A stretch of DNA of 57,590 nt. Source: Sphacelaria rigidula. Its lineage: Eukaryota > Phaeophyceae > Sphacelariales. The position numbers were made by a program, and so were the translations under genes. Under the pieces are notes generated by a model, which was not told the DNA's origin, ran no database searches, and saw nothing but the letters and a program-made list of their open reading frames with translations. Positions 24,301 through 33,059 of the stretch are shown one piece after another (the first letter of the stretch is position 1; each line of letters starts with the position of its first letter). The stretch lies in assembly GCA_964200075.2 (NCBI GenBank), contig CAXNAA020000003.1:1-57590 (forward strand), written 5' to 3'.

Positions 24301-25826
24301 TGCATTCATCCTGTCAAAGTTGGCCCACAGGACCAGCGCATGGTCTACACAGCGCAATGTTGTTCACGCGTCACCAAACAACTACGACGATGTTATATCG
24401 GCTCTCACCCGGGCTTGCAACAACTTCGCACGGCTGTGAAGCGTGGCGGCGAAGACTGGGTGCTCCGGGCCGAGAACCTTCTCCCTGATCCCTTGGCACC
24501 GCTCGTAGAGTATCTCAGCCTCGTCGTACTTGCCCTGCATGTAGCACAGCGCGTCACGTGTCAACAATGAAGATGCAGTTCACGACGCGCAAACAGCCAA
24601 GAAGAGACAACGTCGGATCTACAACGGCGAGGAGATGCTTGCGCAACCCCCCCGCCCTGAGGTGCTGACAATGAGCGCTGTGCTTACAGGGCCAAGGGTA
24701 CAATGCCCGATACCGATGGCGAAGAGGTACGACGGGCGGGCAATGCCGATGCTCTCAGTCACCGTTGGCCCAGAGGACTAGCGACCAACATCAGCACTAC
24801 ACACGGTCGCTCACACGTCTAGATACTACTCCAATACGATGAAGATCCATCGGTTCCCACCTGAGCTTGAAACAACCCCGCACGGTTGTCAAGCGTTGCG
24901 GAGAAATTCACGTGCTCCGGGCCAAGAAACTTCTCCTCAATTGCATGGCACCGCTCGTACAGTGGCTCCGCTTCGGTGTACTTGCCCTGCAATGTAGTTA
25001 AGGACACAAAAGCGCATATAGGAGTTATTGTCGCACCTACAACGGCGGCGAGGCGCTCGCGCCATCACCCCGTTCACGTGTGCAGTTATGCAGCGGGCGA
25101 GCGATATTTGTGTACAGGGCCAAGAGTACTGTGTCCAATGTCGACAGCTCAGAGGTATACCGGGTGGACCTAGCCGCACTCACCCTCTCAGTCAGCCTTG
25201 GCACGCAGGGCCAGCGAGAAACACCAACACCATACGATGCCGTTCACACGTCGACACGCGACTGCGAGGAAGCCACACCGGCTCTCACCTGAGCTTGCAA
25301 CAAATGCGCACGGCTTCTCATCGTTGCGGCTAAATCAGGATGATTCAGGTCCAGGACTTTCTCCTGTATCGCCTGGCACCGCTCGTAAAGTAGCTCAGCC
25401 TCGGTGTACTTGCCCTGCAATGTATTACACGGCGCAGAAGCAGCGTATAACAGTTACCGTCGGACACACAACAGCGGCGAGCTGCTCGCACCACGGCCCC
25501 GCCTAGGTGTACAGCCGGCAAGCGCTATATGTACAGGGTCGAGAGTACAATACCCAATCTCGACCGCTCAGAGGTACAACGACCTGGCTCCGCCGCACTC
25601 ACCCTCTCAGCTAACGTTGGCCCACAGGGCCAAGCGCAATAAAAACCAAAGTATCGTCAACACGAGCACCCGACAACGGTAATGTTCCATCTGCTTTCAC
25701 CTGAGTTGTCAACAACCCCGCGCGGTTGCAGACCGTGGTGGCCAGGCTTGGGTGCTCCGGGCCGAAGACATTCTCTTTTATAATTTGGCATCGCTTGTAG
25801 AGAGGCTCAGCCTCGGCGTACTTGCC
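15248..25826 (-). CDS. Array of 25 one-exon TPR cassettes (C-terminal repeat region of an NB-ARC-TPR type gene)
   Basis: Twenty-five exons, each exactly 126 nt, encode 42-residue TPRs close to GKYAEAEPLYERCQAI, then xEKVLGPEHPxLA, then xTLxNRAxLLQAQ. This is the TPR_10/TPR_12 type of kinesin light chain. Every exon starts after an AG acceptor (mostly ttgcag|GGC) and ends before a donor (mostly GCTCAG|gtgaga): 24 GT donors and one GC. Phase is 0 throughout and none has a stop, so splicing all of them gives 1050 residues in frame. The introns, mostly about 290 bp, are themselves homologous, so the array grew by tandem duplication of exon-plus-intron units of about 420 bp. By analogy with Ectocarpus NB-ARC-TPR genes the repeats should bind ligands. 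The start of the transcript is most likely the NB-ARC module at 53312-50499. Whether all exons enter one transcript cannot be seen. Confidence 0.85.
15667..15792 (-). CDS. TPR exon 24
   Basis: Starts GKYAEAEALFERCQAM and ends TLHYRAELLQAQ. Canonical sites, phase 0. Confidence 0.87.
16087..16212 (-). CDS. TPR exon 23
   Basis: Starts GKYAEAQPLYERCQAI and ends TLGSRARLFQAQ. Loop LVPGHPD. Acceptor attacag, phase 0. Confidence 0.87.
16492..16617 (-). CDS. TPR exon 22
   Basis: Starts GKYAEAEPLFERCQAM and ends TLHNRARLLQAR. The loop reads LGPVNRD in place of LGPEHPx. Canonical sites, phase 0. Confidence 0.87.
16790..17020. other. Unrelated insert of about 220 bp in the intron between TPR exons 21 and 22
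   Basis: Array intron homology breaks near ggttggctttc and resumes at ccaccctctcagtcaac. The intervening sequence is GC-rich with an open minus-strand frame of 64 codons. I see no terminal repeats and no match elsewhere in the window. Confidence 0.55.
17116..17241 (-). CDS. TPR exon 21
   Basis: Starts GKYAEAEPLYERCQAI and ends TLRNRAGLFQAQ; one of the cassettes nearest the consensus. The intron after it (17115-16618) is lengthened by an unrelated insert. Confidence 0.87.
17482..17607 (-). CDS. TPR exon 20
   Basis: Starts GKYIQAEPLYKRCQAI and ends TLQNRAWLLQAQ; an unusual Trp at position 37. Canonical sites, phase 0. Confidence 0.87.
17887..18012 (-). CDS. TPR exon 19, with a GC donor
   Basis: Starts GKYAEAEPLYERGQAI and ends TINNRAGLLEAQ. 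The downstream intron begins GCTCAG|gcgaga, a GC-AG type donor and the only non-GT donor among the 25. Acceptor tttcag. Confidence 0.85.
18305..18430 (-). CDS. TPR exon 18 (duplicate of exon 12)
   Basis: Starts GKYNEAEPLFERCQAM and ends TLHSRARLLQAQ; one replacement and one silent change relative to its duplicate. Phase 0. Confidence 0.87.
18713..18838 (-). CDS. TPR exon 17 (duplicate of exon 11)
   Basis: Starts GKYTDAERLYEWCQAI and ends TIHNRAGLLLAQ; two replacements relative to its duplicate. Phase 0. Confidence 0.87.
19129..19254 (-). CDS. TPR exon 16 (duplicate of exon 10)
   Basis: Encodes the same 42 residues as the exon at 21483-21608 (starts GKYAEAEPLYKQSQAI). Canonical sites, phase 0. 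Confidence 0.87.
19550..19675 (-). CDS. TPR exon 15
   Basis: Starts GKYAEAEPLYEQCHEM and ends TLCNRAALLQAQ. Loop LGMEHPS. Donor gtaaaa, phase 0. Confidence 0.86.
19966..20091 (-). CDS. TPR exon 14
   Basis: Starts GKYTEAGLLYQRCQAI and ends TLGNRASLLKYQ. Loop LGQEHPG. Donor gtaaag, phase 0. Confidence 0.86.
20270..20395 (-). CDS. TPR exon 13
   Basis: Starts GEFSAAEEIYERCQAM and ends TLNNRAGLLQAQ. This is the most divergent first helix of the array, yet it keeps the TPR-defining small and aromatic positions. Donor gtatga. The intron after it (20269-20092) is unusually short, 178 bp. Confidence 0.86.
20685..20810 (-). CDS. TPR exon 12 (duplicate of exon 18)
   Basis: Starts GKYNEAEPLFERCQAM and ends TLHSRAGLLQAQ. 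It differs from its duplicate at 18305-18430 at repeat position 37 (G versus R) and by one silent Leu codon. Confidence 0.87.
21067..21192 (-). CDS. TPR exon 11 (duplicate of exon 17)
   Basis: Starts GKYTDAEPLYEWCQAI and ends TIHTRAGLLLAQ. It differs from its duplicate at 18713-18838 at repeat positions 8 (P versus R) and 34 (T versus N). Acceptor ggtgcag, phase 0. Confidence 0.87.
21483..21608 (-). CDS. TPR exon 10 (duplicate of exon 16)
   Basis: Starts GKYAEAEPLYKQSQAI and ends TLCSRAGLLEAQ. I see no coding difference from the exon at 19129-19254; both lie in a recent duplication of about 1.1 kb. Confidence 0.87.
21908..22033 (-). CDS. TPR exon 9
   Basis: Starts GMYAEAESLYERCQVI and ends TLRSRARFLQAQ; an unusual Met at position 2. 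Donor gtacga, phase 0. Confidence 0.86.
22327..22452 (-). CDS. TPR exon 8
   Basis: Starts GKYTEAKALYERCQAM and ends TLHNRAELLQAQ. The donor is the less common gttgaa; phase 0. Confidence 0.86.
22748..22873 (-). CDS. TPR exon 7
   Basis: Starts GKYTEADPLYERCQAI and ends ILNSRAGLLQAQ, with loop LGQGHPT. Canonical sites, phase 0. Confidence 0.87.
23169..23294 (-). CDS. TPR exon 6
   Basis: Starts GKYAEAESLYELCQAM and ends TLHNRAGLLQDR. Donor gtgagg, phase 0. The gap to exon 5 is double length because it holds two relic exons. Confidence 0.87.
23588..23611 (-). pseudogene. Relic TPR exon with internal deletion
   Basis: Only the last 24 nt of a TPR exon remain (RVGLLHVQ) before a gtataa donor. 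The rest of the exon, its acceptor and part of the upstream intron are missing, so sequence from deep inside an array intron abuts the stub. Confidence 0.7.
23858..24001 (-). pseudogene. Relic TPR exon interrupted by telomere-like filler and fused to TPR exon 5
   Basis: The part at 23858-23920 matches the second helix of a TPR exon but ends LLNA-stop and has a GC donor. About 60 bp rich in CCCTAA-like units (roughly 23921-23983) follows. Then 18 nt matching the first helix (ending at tcgcctggcac) join directly to exon 5 at 24002 with no intron between. This looks like a repaired break or unequal exchange. Confidence 0.7.
23921..23983. repeat. Interstitial telomere-like tract
   Basis: Degenerate CCCTAA/CCCTAAA units (ccctcaccctaacctta, then ccctaaccctaaatcc) inside a broken TPR exon. 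Plant-type and brown-algal telomeres are TTTAGGG-like, and the second part fits TTTAGGGTTAGGG on the minus strand. A shorter similar tract is at 34499-34516. Confidence 0.6.
24002..24127 (-). CDS. TPR exon 5, abutting a broken exon
   Basis: Starts GKYAEAKLLYERCQAI and ends TLGSRAGLLQAQ. Its coding part is intact, but its donor (gtgcca) comes from the middle of a relic exon fused directly to it, not from a normal intron. It is therefore the exon whose splicing is most doubtful. Confidence 0.8.
24409..24534 (-). CDS. TPR exon 4
   Basis: Starts GKYDEAEILYERCQGI and ends TLHSRAKLLQAR. Acceptor catgcag, donor gtgaga, phase 0. Confidence 0.87.
24861..24986 (-). CDS. TPR exon 3
   Basis: Starts GKYTEAEPLYERCHAI and ends TLDNRAGLFQAQ, with EHVNFSA in place of EHPxLA. 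Canonical splice sites (donor gtggga), phase 0. Confidence 0.87.
25289..25414 (-). CDS. TPR exon 2
   Basis: Starts GKYTEAELLYERCQAI and ends TMRSRAHLLQAQ. The loop between the helices reads LDLNHPD, unlike the usual LGPEHP. Canonical GT/AG sites, phase 0. Confidence 0.87.
25701..25826 (-). CDS. TPR exon 1 (transcription order)
   Basis: Starts GKYAEAEPLYKRCQII and ends TVCNRAGLLTTQ. It is the most divergent helix pair of the array (ENVFGP in place of EKVLGP). Acceptor ttccag, donor gtgaaa. It is the first intact cassette met when reading from the NB-ARC side; a broken relic lies upstream at 25925-25995. Confidence 0.85.
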
Positions 25827-25924
25827 CTGGAATAGAAACGACAGCAACAGACGAATCTCAGTCCGACCAAGATTTGGGTTGGGTTATGGCGAAAGTACGT
25901 TTGAGATAACCCCACCATTTCGTC

Positions 25925-25995
25925 AAATCATACGGCTAAACGGGGATGCTTCGGGCCAAGGGATCCCTCTGTAATGCTATATCGCTTTGGCACGC
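25925..25995 (-). pseudogene. Degenerate TPR exon relic at the NB-ARC-proximal edge of the array
   Basis: The minus strand retains a recognisable LGPKHPRLAV segment from the loop and second helix, followed by a stop, and a decayed Cys-Gln-Ala-Ile-like stretch. There are no usable splice sites. It marks the array's former extension toward the NB-ARC module. Confidence 0.55.
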
Positions 25996-26504
25996 ACTTG
26001 AGCTGCCTGCTAGTAACTCTCGTGAATACCTTTTGGTAGAGGCGTGACTAAGTGTTTTCTCCGTCACACTTTCGACCCCTCCCCTTCCTGGGAATAAATC
26101 ATTGGTATCAAAGGATGAACCCACCCATCTCTCCCCTGGTACACGGCTTGCACTTTGGCCTCGCGGATTGGATCAGCTCCTCCCCACTGCGTCGATTCAC
26201 GTCAAACAATTCAGTCAACTCTTTCCGTTACTCACGTACTCACGCTTCTAAAGACGGAAATCAGAGTGAAGATTTAACCCAAACACATCACGTTTTTACG
26301 CGATTTAGCTCACTAGAGCATTGGGCCAACTCCCAAGGGCAAAGCCGTATCGTACTTGGCTCGGAATTTTATTTTCCAAAAGTAGCCCATTTGATTTTTG
26401 ATCGAGAAAATAGAACCGCCTTTCCCGGTCTTTTTAATTTTTGATCGAGAAAAGTAAAACTGATGTACGAGCCCAGGACTGCTGCTGCATGTTGTTCACT
26501 GTCT
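25996..26504. other. No recognisable gene; primer-binding-site-like motif
   Basis: tggtatcaaagga near 26103 resembles the initiator-Met primer-binding site of copia elements and follows a stretch ending aataaatcat. No LTR or pol is seen beside it. Confidence 0.3.
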
Positions 26505-26655
26505 GTTGTAGATGTGTGCTGTATGTAACATACGTAGCCGGTAACGGTAAAAAATGGTTTAAAATCATTATGCAATTTTTTCACATAACCATAACCATTG
26601 TTACCATTATAATTATAGTAGCCAGTTAGAACTGGCACCATTTCCGAGCTCTGAT
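26505..26655 (-). repeat. Partial copy of the 7287-7704 MITE
   Basis: In inverse orientation it shares the terminal accatttccgagctct, the adjacent agttagaactggc / agttataactggc region, accattataattat, and gtagccggtaacgg. The far end is not recognisable. Confidence 0.6.
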
Positions 26656-26733
26656 AATGCGAGCTTCTACGAGTCAAGGACACTGTAGTTTTACAGGCTT
26701 TTGTGCAGGTGACGTGCGTCACTGACGGTACTC

Positions 26734-28669
26734 CACAGGCATCGTAGGTAAGGTAGGTATCCGGTACCAGTACTTGGGACATCTCATACCCTACCGATAC
26801 CCGTCCAATCGTGGATTTTAAAGGTTATACCTACGATACCCACGATTCCACGGTATTCCGATATTTCCATATCTACCGTACCCGCTCGATCGGGTACTTT
26901 CAAAACTCATACCTACGATACCCACGATACCGCGGTATTTCGAGGTTTCAATACCTACCGTACCCGCCCAATCGGGTATTTTTGAATGTCGTACCTACGA
27001 TACCTACGATACCTACGATACCACGGTATTTCGAGATTTCAATACCTACCGTACCCGCTCAATCGGGTATTTTTCAAAACTCATACCTACGATACCTACG
27101 ATACCTACGATACCTACGATACCATGGTATTTCGAGAATTCAATAACTATCGTACCCGCTCACTCGGGTAATTTCAAAACTCATACCTAAGATACCTACG
27201 CATACCACGGTATGGGATACCCCGGTAAATACCGGGAGTATACCCGGGGATACCGGACGCGATGTACTCCCCACGGTGCAGCAGCTGGTCCCAACTTTTA
27301 TGCAAAGGCCAGAAGTTGTCGCACTAGGTACGTCTTGTTTTCACAAGTAATATATACCCAGATTCCCCCTGATTGACGTGTTTGGGTCAATTTGAATGAC
27401 TTCATTATTATGTAGTCTGACGTGCGGTTGATTTTTTCTCTCGATCTGATGAGTCCACCGCATTTCTGTTCTTAGAACGCTTTATCTTTAATATGTAATT
27501 AGTGGCGCGCGGAGAGAAACTGCAAAACAAAGTAGGTGAGCAGCTTCGATCGAAAACATACGGTCGAAACGCACGAAAAGGCACTTGACTAATATGTTAC
27601 GGACCACCACGTCAGATAACACCCGTTCACAGAACCATGCAAACTCCACCCAACTCATTCTCAACTACCATCCCAACCCTGCAGCATGGAGTACGAGTTG
27701 AGCACATAGAGATGGATACCCTGCAGTTGGGTATGCTTTGTGTATTTTTTGTTGGCAACAACTTGCGCATCTTCTTCCATGGTAAGATCAGCGACGGAAC
27801 TGCGTGGTACGGTGGGCAACCGAGTTGCGTACACGCTCATGAACAGTGCAGGCAGTACAAAGCTGCACGTTGTTGAAGTCCTTTTCACGTCTAGTTGCAA
27901 GCAGAGATAACTGATCGTCCTGGGTTGTCTGCACTGCACGTTGTCCGCTTCTCTTGAAAATCTTACTGCACGGAACACGCATACACGCACTCGAGACACA
28001 CTGCTTGAAAGCAGTGCAGACAGTACAGAATGTCTGTACTGTACACAAGTGACCATGTACCGTTTCACGAATTCCACCGTCTTTTTTCGGTCGAAAGCTT
28101 GAAAAATCGATTAGGCCCAACTCGACAAAAATGTGCAATTTTCGTTCAGCCAATTCCACCGCCATATTTTTTAGATTATATTTTTCGCAAAGACACGCCC
28201 TGAAACGCTTCTCCGCACTGCCGGATAACAGTTTTGTATTTGGTATGGAGGGTAAAGCAGGTACCCGGTACCGGTATTTGGGACATCTCATACTCTACCG
28301 ATACCGACTCAATCGGGTATATTCAAAACTCACACCTACGATGCCCACGATACCACGGTATTTCGAGATACCAGTACCTACCGTACCTGCCCAATCGGGT
28401 ATTTTCAACACTCATACCTACGATACCTATGATACCACGGTAATCCGAGCAACCAATACCTACCATACTCGCTCAATCGGGTATTTTCAAATCTCATGCC
28501 AACGACACCTACGATACCACGGTATCTCGAGATTTCAATACCTACCGTACCTGCTCAATCAGGTATTTTCAAAACTCATACCTACGATACCTACGCATAC
28601 CACGGTATGGGATACCCCGGTAAACACCAGGGGTACGGTCGGTACGGTACCTTACCTACGGTTTCTGTG
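26734..28669. mobile_element. Composite TIR element with 8-bp target duplication and two subterminal satellite blocks
   Basis: It begins CACAGGCATCGTAGGTAAGG and ends as the inverse of CACAGAAACCGTAGGTAAGG. A perfect 8-bp duplication CGGTACTC flanks it (26726-26733 and 28670-28677). Each end carries about 430-500 bp of tandem units of roughly 84 bp (cctacgatacc, ccacggtattt, aatcgggtatttt). The central kilobase (about 27250-28250) is different, carries no transposase and shares about 130 bp with 31535-31665. An 8-bp duplication is typical of hAT-like, P or similar DNA transposons; I cannot fix the superfamily. Confidence 0.75.
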
Positions 28670-28984
28670 CGGTACTCTAGGATGTGCTATCTCTCAAGTA
28701 TCTAGCTGTTAAGCATTGCTCGAGAGCGTGGATAGGGCTCACACTTTCGAACAGATGCAATTATTAAACCATCCACAACAAATTTCACAAAATTATCGAT
28801 CGACTCACGATTGAGCCTGCAACACCGCCCAGTTTATGTTCCGTCTTGAGCGGCTCTCATGTGAGCCGTCCCGACGAATATTATTTCTCCTATATCTGAT
28901 ATCGGGTGCTTCGAAGATCCGAACGGGCGGCGCAGGAAGACATCTTGGTTGATTTTGTATCAAATGCACACTCTGGACAATATG

Positions 28985-29332
28985 TGAGAAAGGCATATCG
29001 CTCGAGTGGTCAGAGACCTACGGGGGAGACTGCCGTCCTGATGCCGAAGGAACTCCGAGGCTGGCCACGATTTCCTCTTCTACATGTAGGCAAGAAGTAG
29101 GGTCAGACTAGGAGTGGTCGTCAGGGGTGACAAGGACCTTGGGGGATGTTGGACCGTCCTATATTAGGCTCTTTCTGGCATCACCCCGAGTTGTCTAGTA
29201 ACGTTGGCATTACAGGGTTCTCGGTAGTTTGGTTCTTCCGGACCGTTCCCACCTTGTCCCCGCTTGCGCTGGGTCTGCATACATGTGTGGAATCAGTCTC
29301 TGATATGTCATTGCAAAGAGGCATCCTCCACA
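28985..29332 (-). repeat. LTR of the gypsy-type element (3' in its own orientation)
   Basis: 348 bp with the same ends as 39089-39436. The adjacent polypurine tract at 29333-29345 identifies it as the 3' LTR on the minus strand. Confidence 0.75.
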
Positions 29333-29544
29333 TTTCCCCCCCTTTATGCGCCTCAAGCCCATCGAGGCTATGGCTGGTGGGACGAGGCGATCATCAGCTT
29401 CGCTGATGATATAGTCATGGAGGTTCCTTTGAGTGACAATCATTGATGGAGTCACGCCACCACTTATCACAAACGTAACCCTTCTCTATACTGCGGTATT
29501 GAATAAACACCCCCAGAAATATTCACCTATATTTGGTCAGTAAC

Positions 29545-29790
29545 AGTGCATGTATTCCAAACCCTCTAATTTGGATTTTTCTGCCATGTAGCTGTCATAT
29601 GTGACATATTTTCATTAGATGTATTTGCACTTGGGTGCTGGTTGCATCTGCTGGCATGCATGACTGGGCACTGGGACACTGATCGGTCCACGGGCGCCTG
29701 GGTTATTCCTGTCCGTGTTCTGAAAATCCTTTGGTTCCGCGGACACCGGAGTAGGGCTGAGTTCTCGGGTTAGTAACAATGCGGTGTAGA
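29545..29790 (+). repeat. Dispersed repeat of about 230 bp, copy 1
   Basis: Shares gactgggcactgggacactgatcggtc, cgggcgcctgggtt, cctgtccgtgttct and gacaccggagtag with 35262-35515 and 35553-35795. No inverted ends or coding sequence were seen. Confidence 0.6.
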
Positions 29791-30376
29791 AGACATATTC
29801 ATGTACAAGACCCCCCTACGGGAGGTTGGTACGGGCCTCCCGGGGGTGACGCGAGTCGAAAATATATGGTTAAGATAGGTTGTTGTATCTCCATGTACAG
29901 TAGTGATCGTGGCTGTACAAAACATCGGATGATGGCTCCGGATAAGGTTGACCAACTTGAGTAACACGAATGGAAGATCGTACAATTGTTGGGCGGCAAT
30001 AATTTCGATATGTGTGGCATATGCGTAGCTGCTCATCAGCTGTGCACGTTGTGCATGACCTTGTCAAATCTGTTCAGAACCTATATTGAGAAATTATGAT
30101 TTTTGTGAGGCCGCTTCTCACAGACTGACAAAAGCCTCTGAGAGAAGTCATTCCGGACTACTTTTCTCAGAGACATTCAGTGAAATCAGTTTTCAAAACC
30201 CCACACTTCAGTTTGTAGAAAATCCTGGGGATTTGTACACCCGAGGCCATCATCAAGCCCGCGTGAAGACGGTGGTATATTATCGTGGTCATAATTTGCA
30301 TGTTGTGCTCGTCCCAACTGCGGTGAACTAATACGTAAATAATCCCGTCGAGGTACAGGATAGATGGGATGATAAC

Positions 30377-30396
30377 ACACACACACACACACACGC
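30377..30396. repeat. AC microsatellite
   Basis: A short (ac)n run of about ten units in non-coding DNA inside the gypsy-type element. Confidence 0.7.
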
Positions 30397-30962
30397 AGGC
30401 ACACGCACAGTAGCTGAAGGTATTAAAATAATCGAAATGACAGGCGTATCAACACTTGTTTCAGCCGACCGCCGCTTGGTATGGTTGTAGTGTCGCAAGC
30501 GGTGTAGTGTGTGCAGCATACGGTTTGTGCCATAACGCACACAACATACTCACTTGACAGTCAGTAGTGCGGTAGCAACCGTCTCAGTACACAGAATACT
30601 ACAGAGTTCGAAATCGGTGGCGGGCACGACGAGTATGACACGATGCGAGCAGTCAACACAGCCAGCATGAGCGTCATCGTGCTATTTTAGGGTGCGAAAG
30701 CTGTCGACGAAAAAGGCACTGTACTGTAATGTCTGTCCCCACGGTACTGTACATACAACATGCACGACTACTTTTGGACTGGCTGTACTACACTTGTAGG
30801 CGAGGAGTGTGTGATGGAACGTCAATTCCCAGACAGAAAAACGTCTCTGGGAATCGATGGCTTTTGCCAGAGAGATTCGGAAAAATCTCGTTGTCTGGGC
30901 ATTTATAAGTTTCCAGAGATTCGCTCCTCTCATCATGACATGGATGTGGAATATTTGTTATC

Positions 30963-31170
30963 AGAGGTGTCTCAAACTCGGCTCCCGGCATCCTGGTTTG
31001 TCGTGTCCTATTTTTTCAAGTGAAAGTGATGTTGATTCATCAGAAAATGAGACCCTTTGACCGCCAGGTCAGGTCCTCCCATGAATCGCGATCACTTTCA
31101 CTTGAAAAAATAGGACACCACTCAGAGTCAGCGAATAAACCAGTATTCCGGGAGCCGAGTTTGAGATACG
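30963..31170. repeat. Short inverted repeat, palindrome-like
   Basis: 30963-31031 and 31088-31170 pair (gtctcaaactcggctcccgg and cctattttttcaagtgaaag with their inverses). A related single arm appears at 32290-32385 (ggtttattcgctggctct, gagtttgagatac). Confidence 0.55.
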
Positions 31171-33059
31171 TGAATATCAGATGTGACGCAATGCAAATCC
31201 AAGCCAGACCGTAACATGCAAATTTGTGTATGTGTTCATCTCTGCTATCGCATTCCCTATTACACGCCTCTCCTGATTTCCTCTGAAACCGTGCCATACG
31301 CAATGCCCGGAGCCTGTCCCTCTCGGTCCGACTCCGGAATTAGTGTAATATTTACCCCGATCGTGAATACACGATGTGATCCAAACAATCTCAATCTCCG
31401 AGACTGACCTATTTGTTTGCATCGACTGTTCCACAATTAATTGCCCTCACATTAGCCTAGATTGTTTACTTTCGTACCCGTTCCACAAGCCTCAGATCCC
31501 GCTACGCTCCCATCTGTGGGGTGAAGCAAAGGGTGTAAAACAATCGTTTTCGATCGAAAACATGCGGTCGAAAGGCACGAAGCGGCGCTTCACTCCTATC
31601 TTATAGATTACCACGCAAGATGACACCTGTTCACAGGACCATGCAACCTCCATCCAACTCATTCTCAGCTACTTAGCCATAACTTCCGCTCGGGTGCGTT
31701 AGTCGTCAGTGCACGTGCATGTAATTACTCTTGTGTTCCGGGAGAAACACCTGAGCTCTCCGAACCCATTGTTACGGATTTACTGTGCTGCACTATCTTG
31801 TTTCGAAAATGAATATTATAGAGTAGAAACCCCCGAGCCGTCCAACCCCATGGTTACGAACTTAATAAACTGTACGGTCTTGTTTCGAAAACAAATAGTA
31901 CAGTCTGTGGTGTTGCCAGATGATATCGCCTAGCTACCTACCTACCTACCTAGCCATATATCCAGCAGACGGTCCACGAGGGAAAGGCAGTGCTGTTCAT
32001 CAGTCAGGCCGCTTCTTATAGACTGAAAAACAGTCTGTCTGAAAACTGCCCTTTTGAACCTTTCATCACGGATTATTGGCGGAGTACGGGCCTTGGCGGA
32101 TTTGGCCTCCTCGGAAAGATTTGCTCGATTTTTCACGAGGATTCCAGCCCGCTTGTCCGATATTTCGTACTCCCAGTTTTCCTCTTGGCCAGATTCTGGA
32201 TTTTTTCAGTTAGTTTGAAGTATTTGACCACGACAGCCGGTCACCTGCTGACGAGGCATGGATATCTACTATTTTCATCTTATCATCAACAGAGGTATAT
32301 CCAACTTTGCTCTCGGTTTCTTGGTTTATTCGCTGGCTCTTTGTTTAATTTTTTTCAGTCCGAGTTTGAGATACAACTATTAATAATTTAAACATGCTTT
32401 CGTGGAGTGTTTAATAGATATGGCGGTGGTAAATGTTTCTTCCCCAACTATTGTGATGCGTTGAACACCAGGTCAACACCCGAATAAACGTCTCTTGAAA
32501 ATGGTCAGTTGGACTGTATAATAATATCACGGTAGGTGCAGCCTTGTATACAGGACTATTTCTACCTCACCTGTTAATAGTATGTCCATATTACAGGAGA
32601 GTGCATTCGTACTACAGATTCATGTTCAAAAGGTGTAGCTCTGCATGCAGGGCTTTTATAAACTGTTGCTACCAAGGTAAACTGACAGTTCAACAAATAG
32701 CTCTGCATTCAGGATGAACAGTGTTGTAGTGAGCTTGAGAGTAGATACTATACAGTGAAAACGTAAAGCGGTCAATCAATGAATGACTTATTTCAAATCC
32801 TAAATGCACTTCCACCACGCACTGCATGCTATCTGTGGTAGCTTGTCACCGATGCCCTTCATATCCCTCAGTATGATGTCGACGTGTCGCTGAATGCAAA
32901 CGCCGGTGATAGGAGCAAAAAAGAGAACATACGGAATGAATGTTTGCCCAAGTGGAAGCGAACGATCGAAGGTACTTTTAATTGGCGCCCTACTCTCGAC
33001 TCATAGCACTCATGCCGACAACCGATGAACAATATCGATAATCACACTGTGAAGAAATA

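Noticed and set aside
15248-25826. Recombination signal sequences of the vertebrate RSS type between exons
   Set aside because: I looked for a conserved heptamer-spacer-nonamer beside the exons and saw only intron blocks explained by common descent; no specific recombinase signal can be claimed.
15585-25880. Regular units of about 420 bp suggesting a CRISPR array
   Set aside because: Repeats are long, encode TPRs and carry splice sites; the genome is eukaryotic. It is an exon array.
26811-27146. Open frames over the composite element rich in YDTYDT/RYHGIS strings
   Set aside because: They are translations of the minisatellite units; periodic peptides follow from the DNA repeat, not from a gene.
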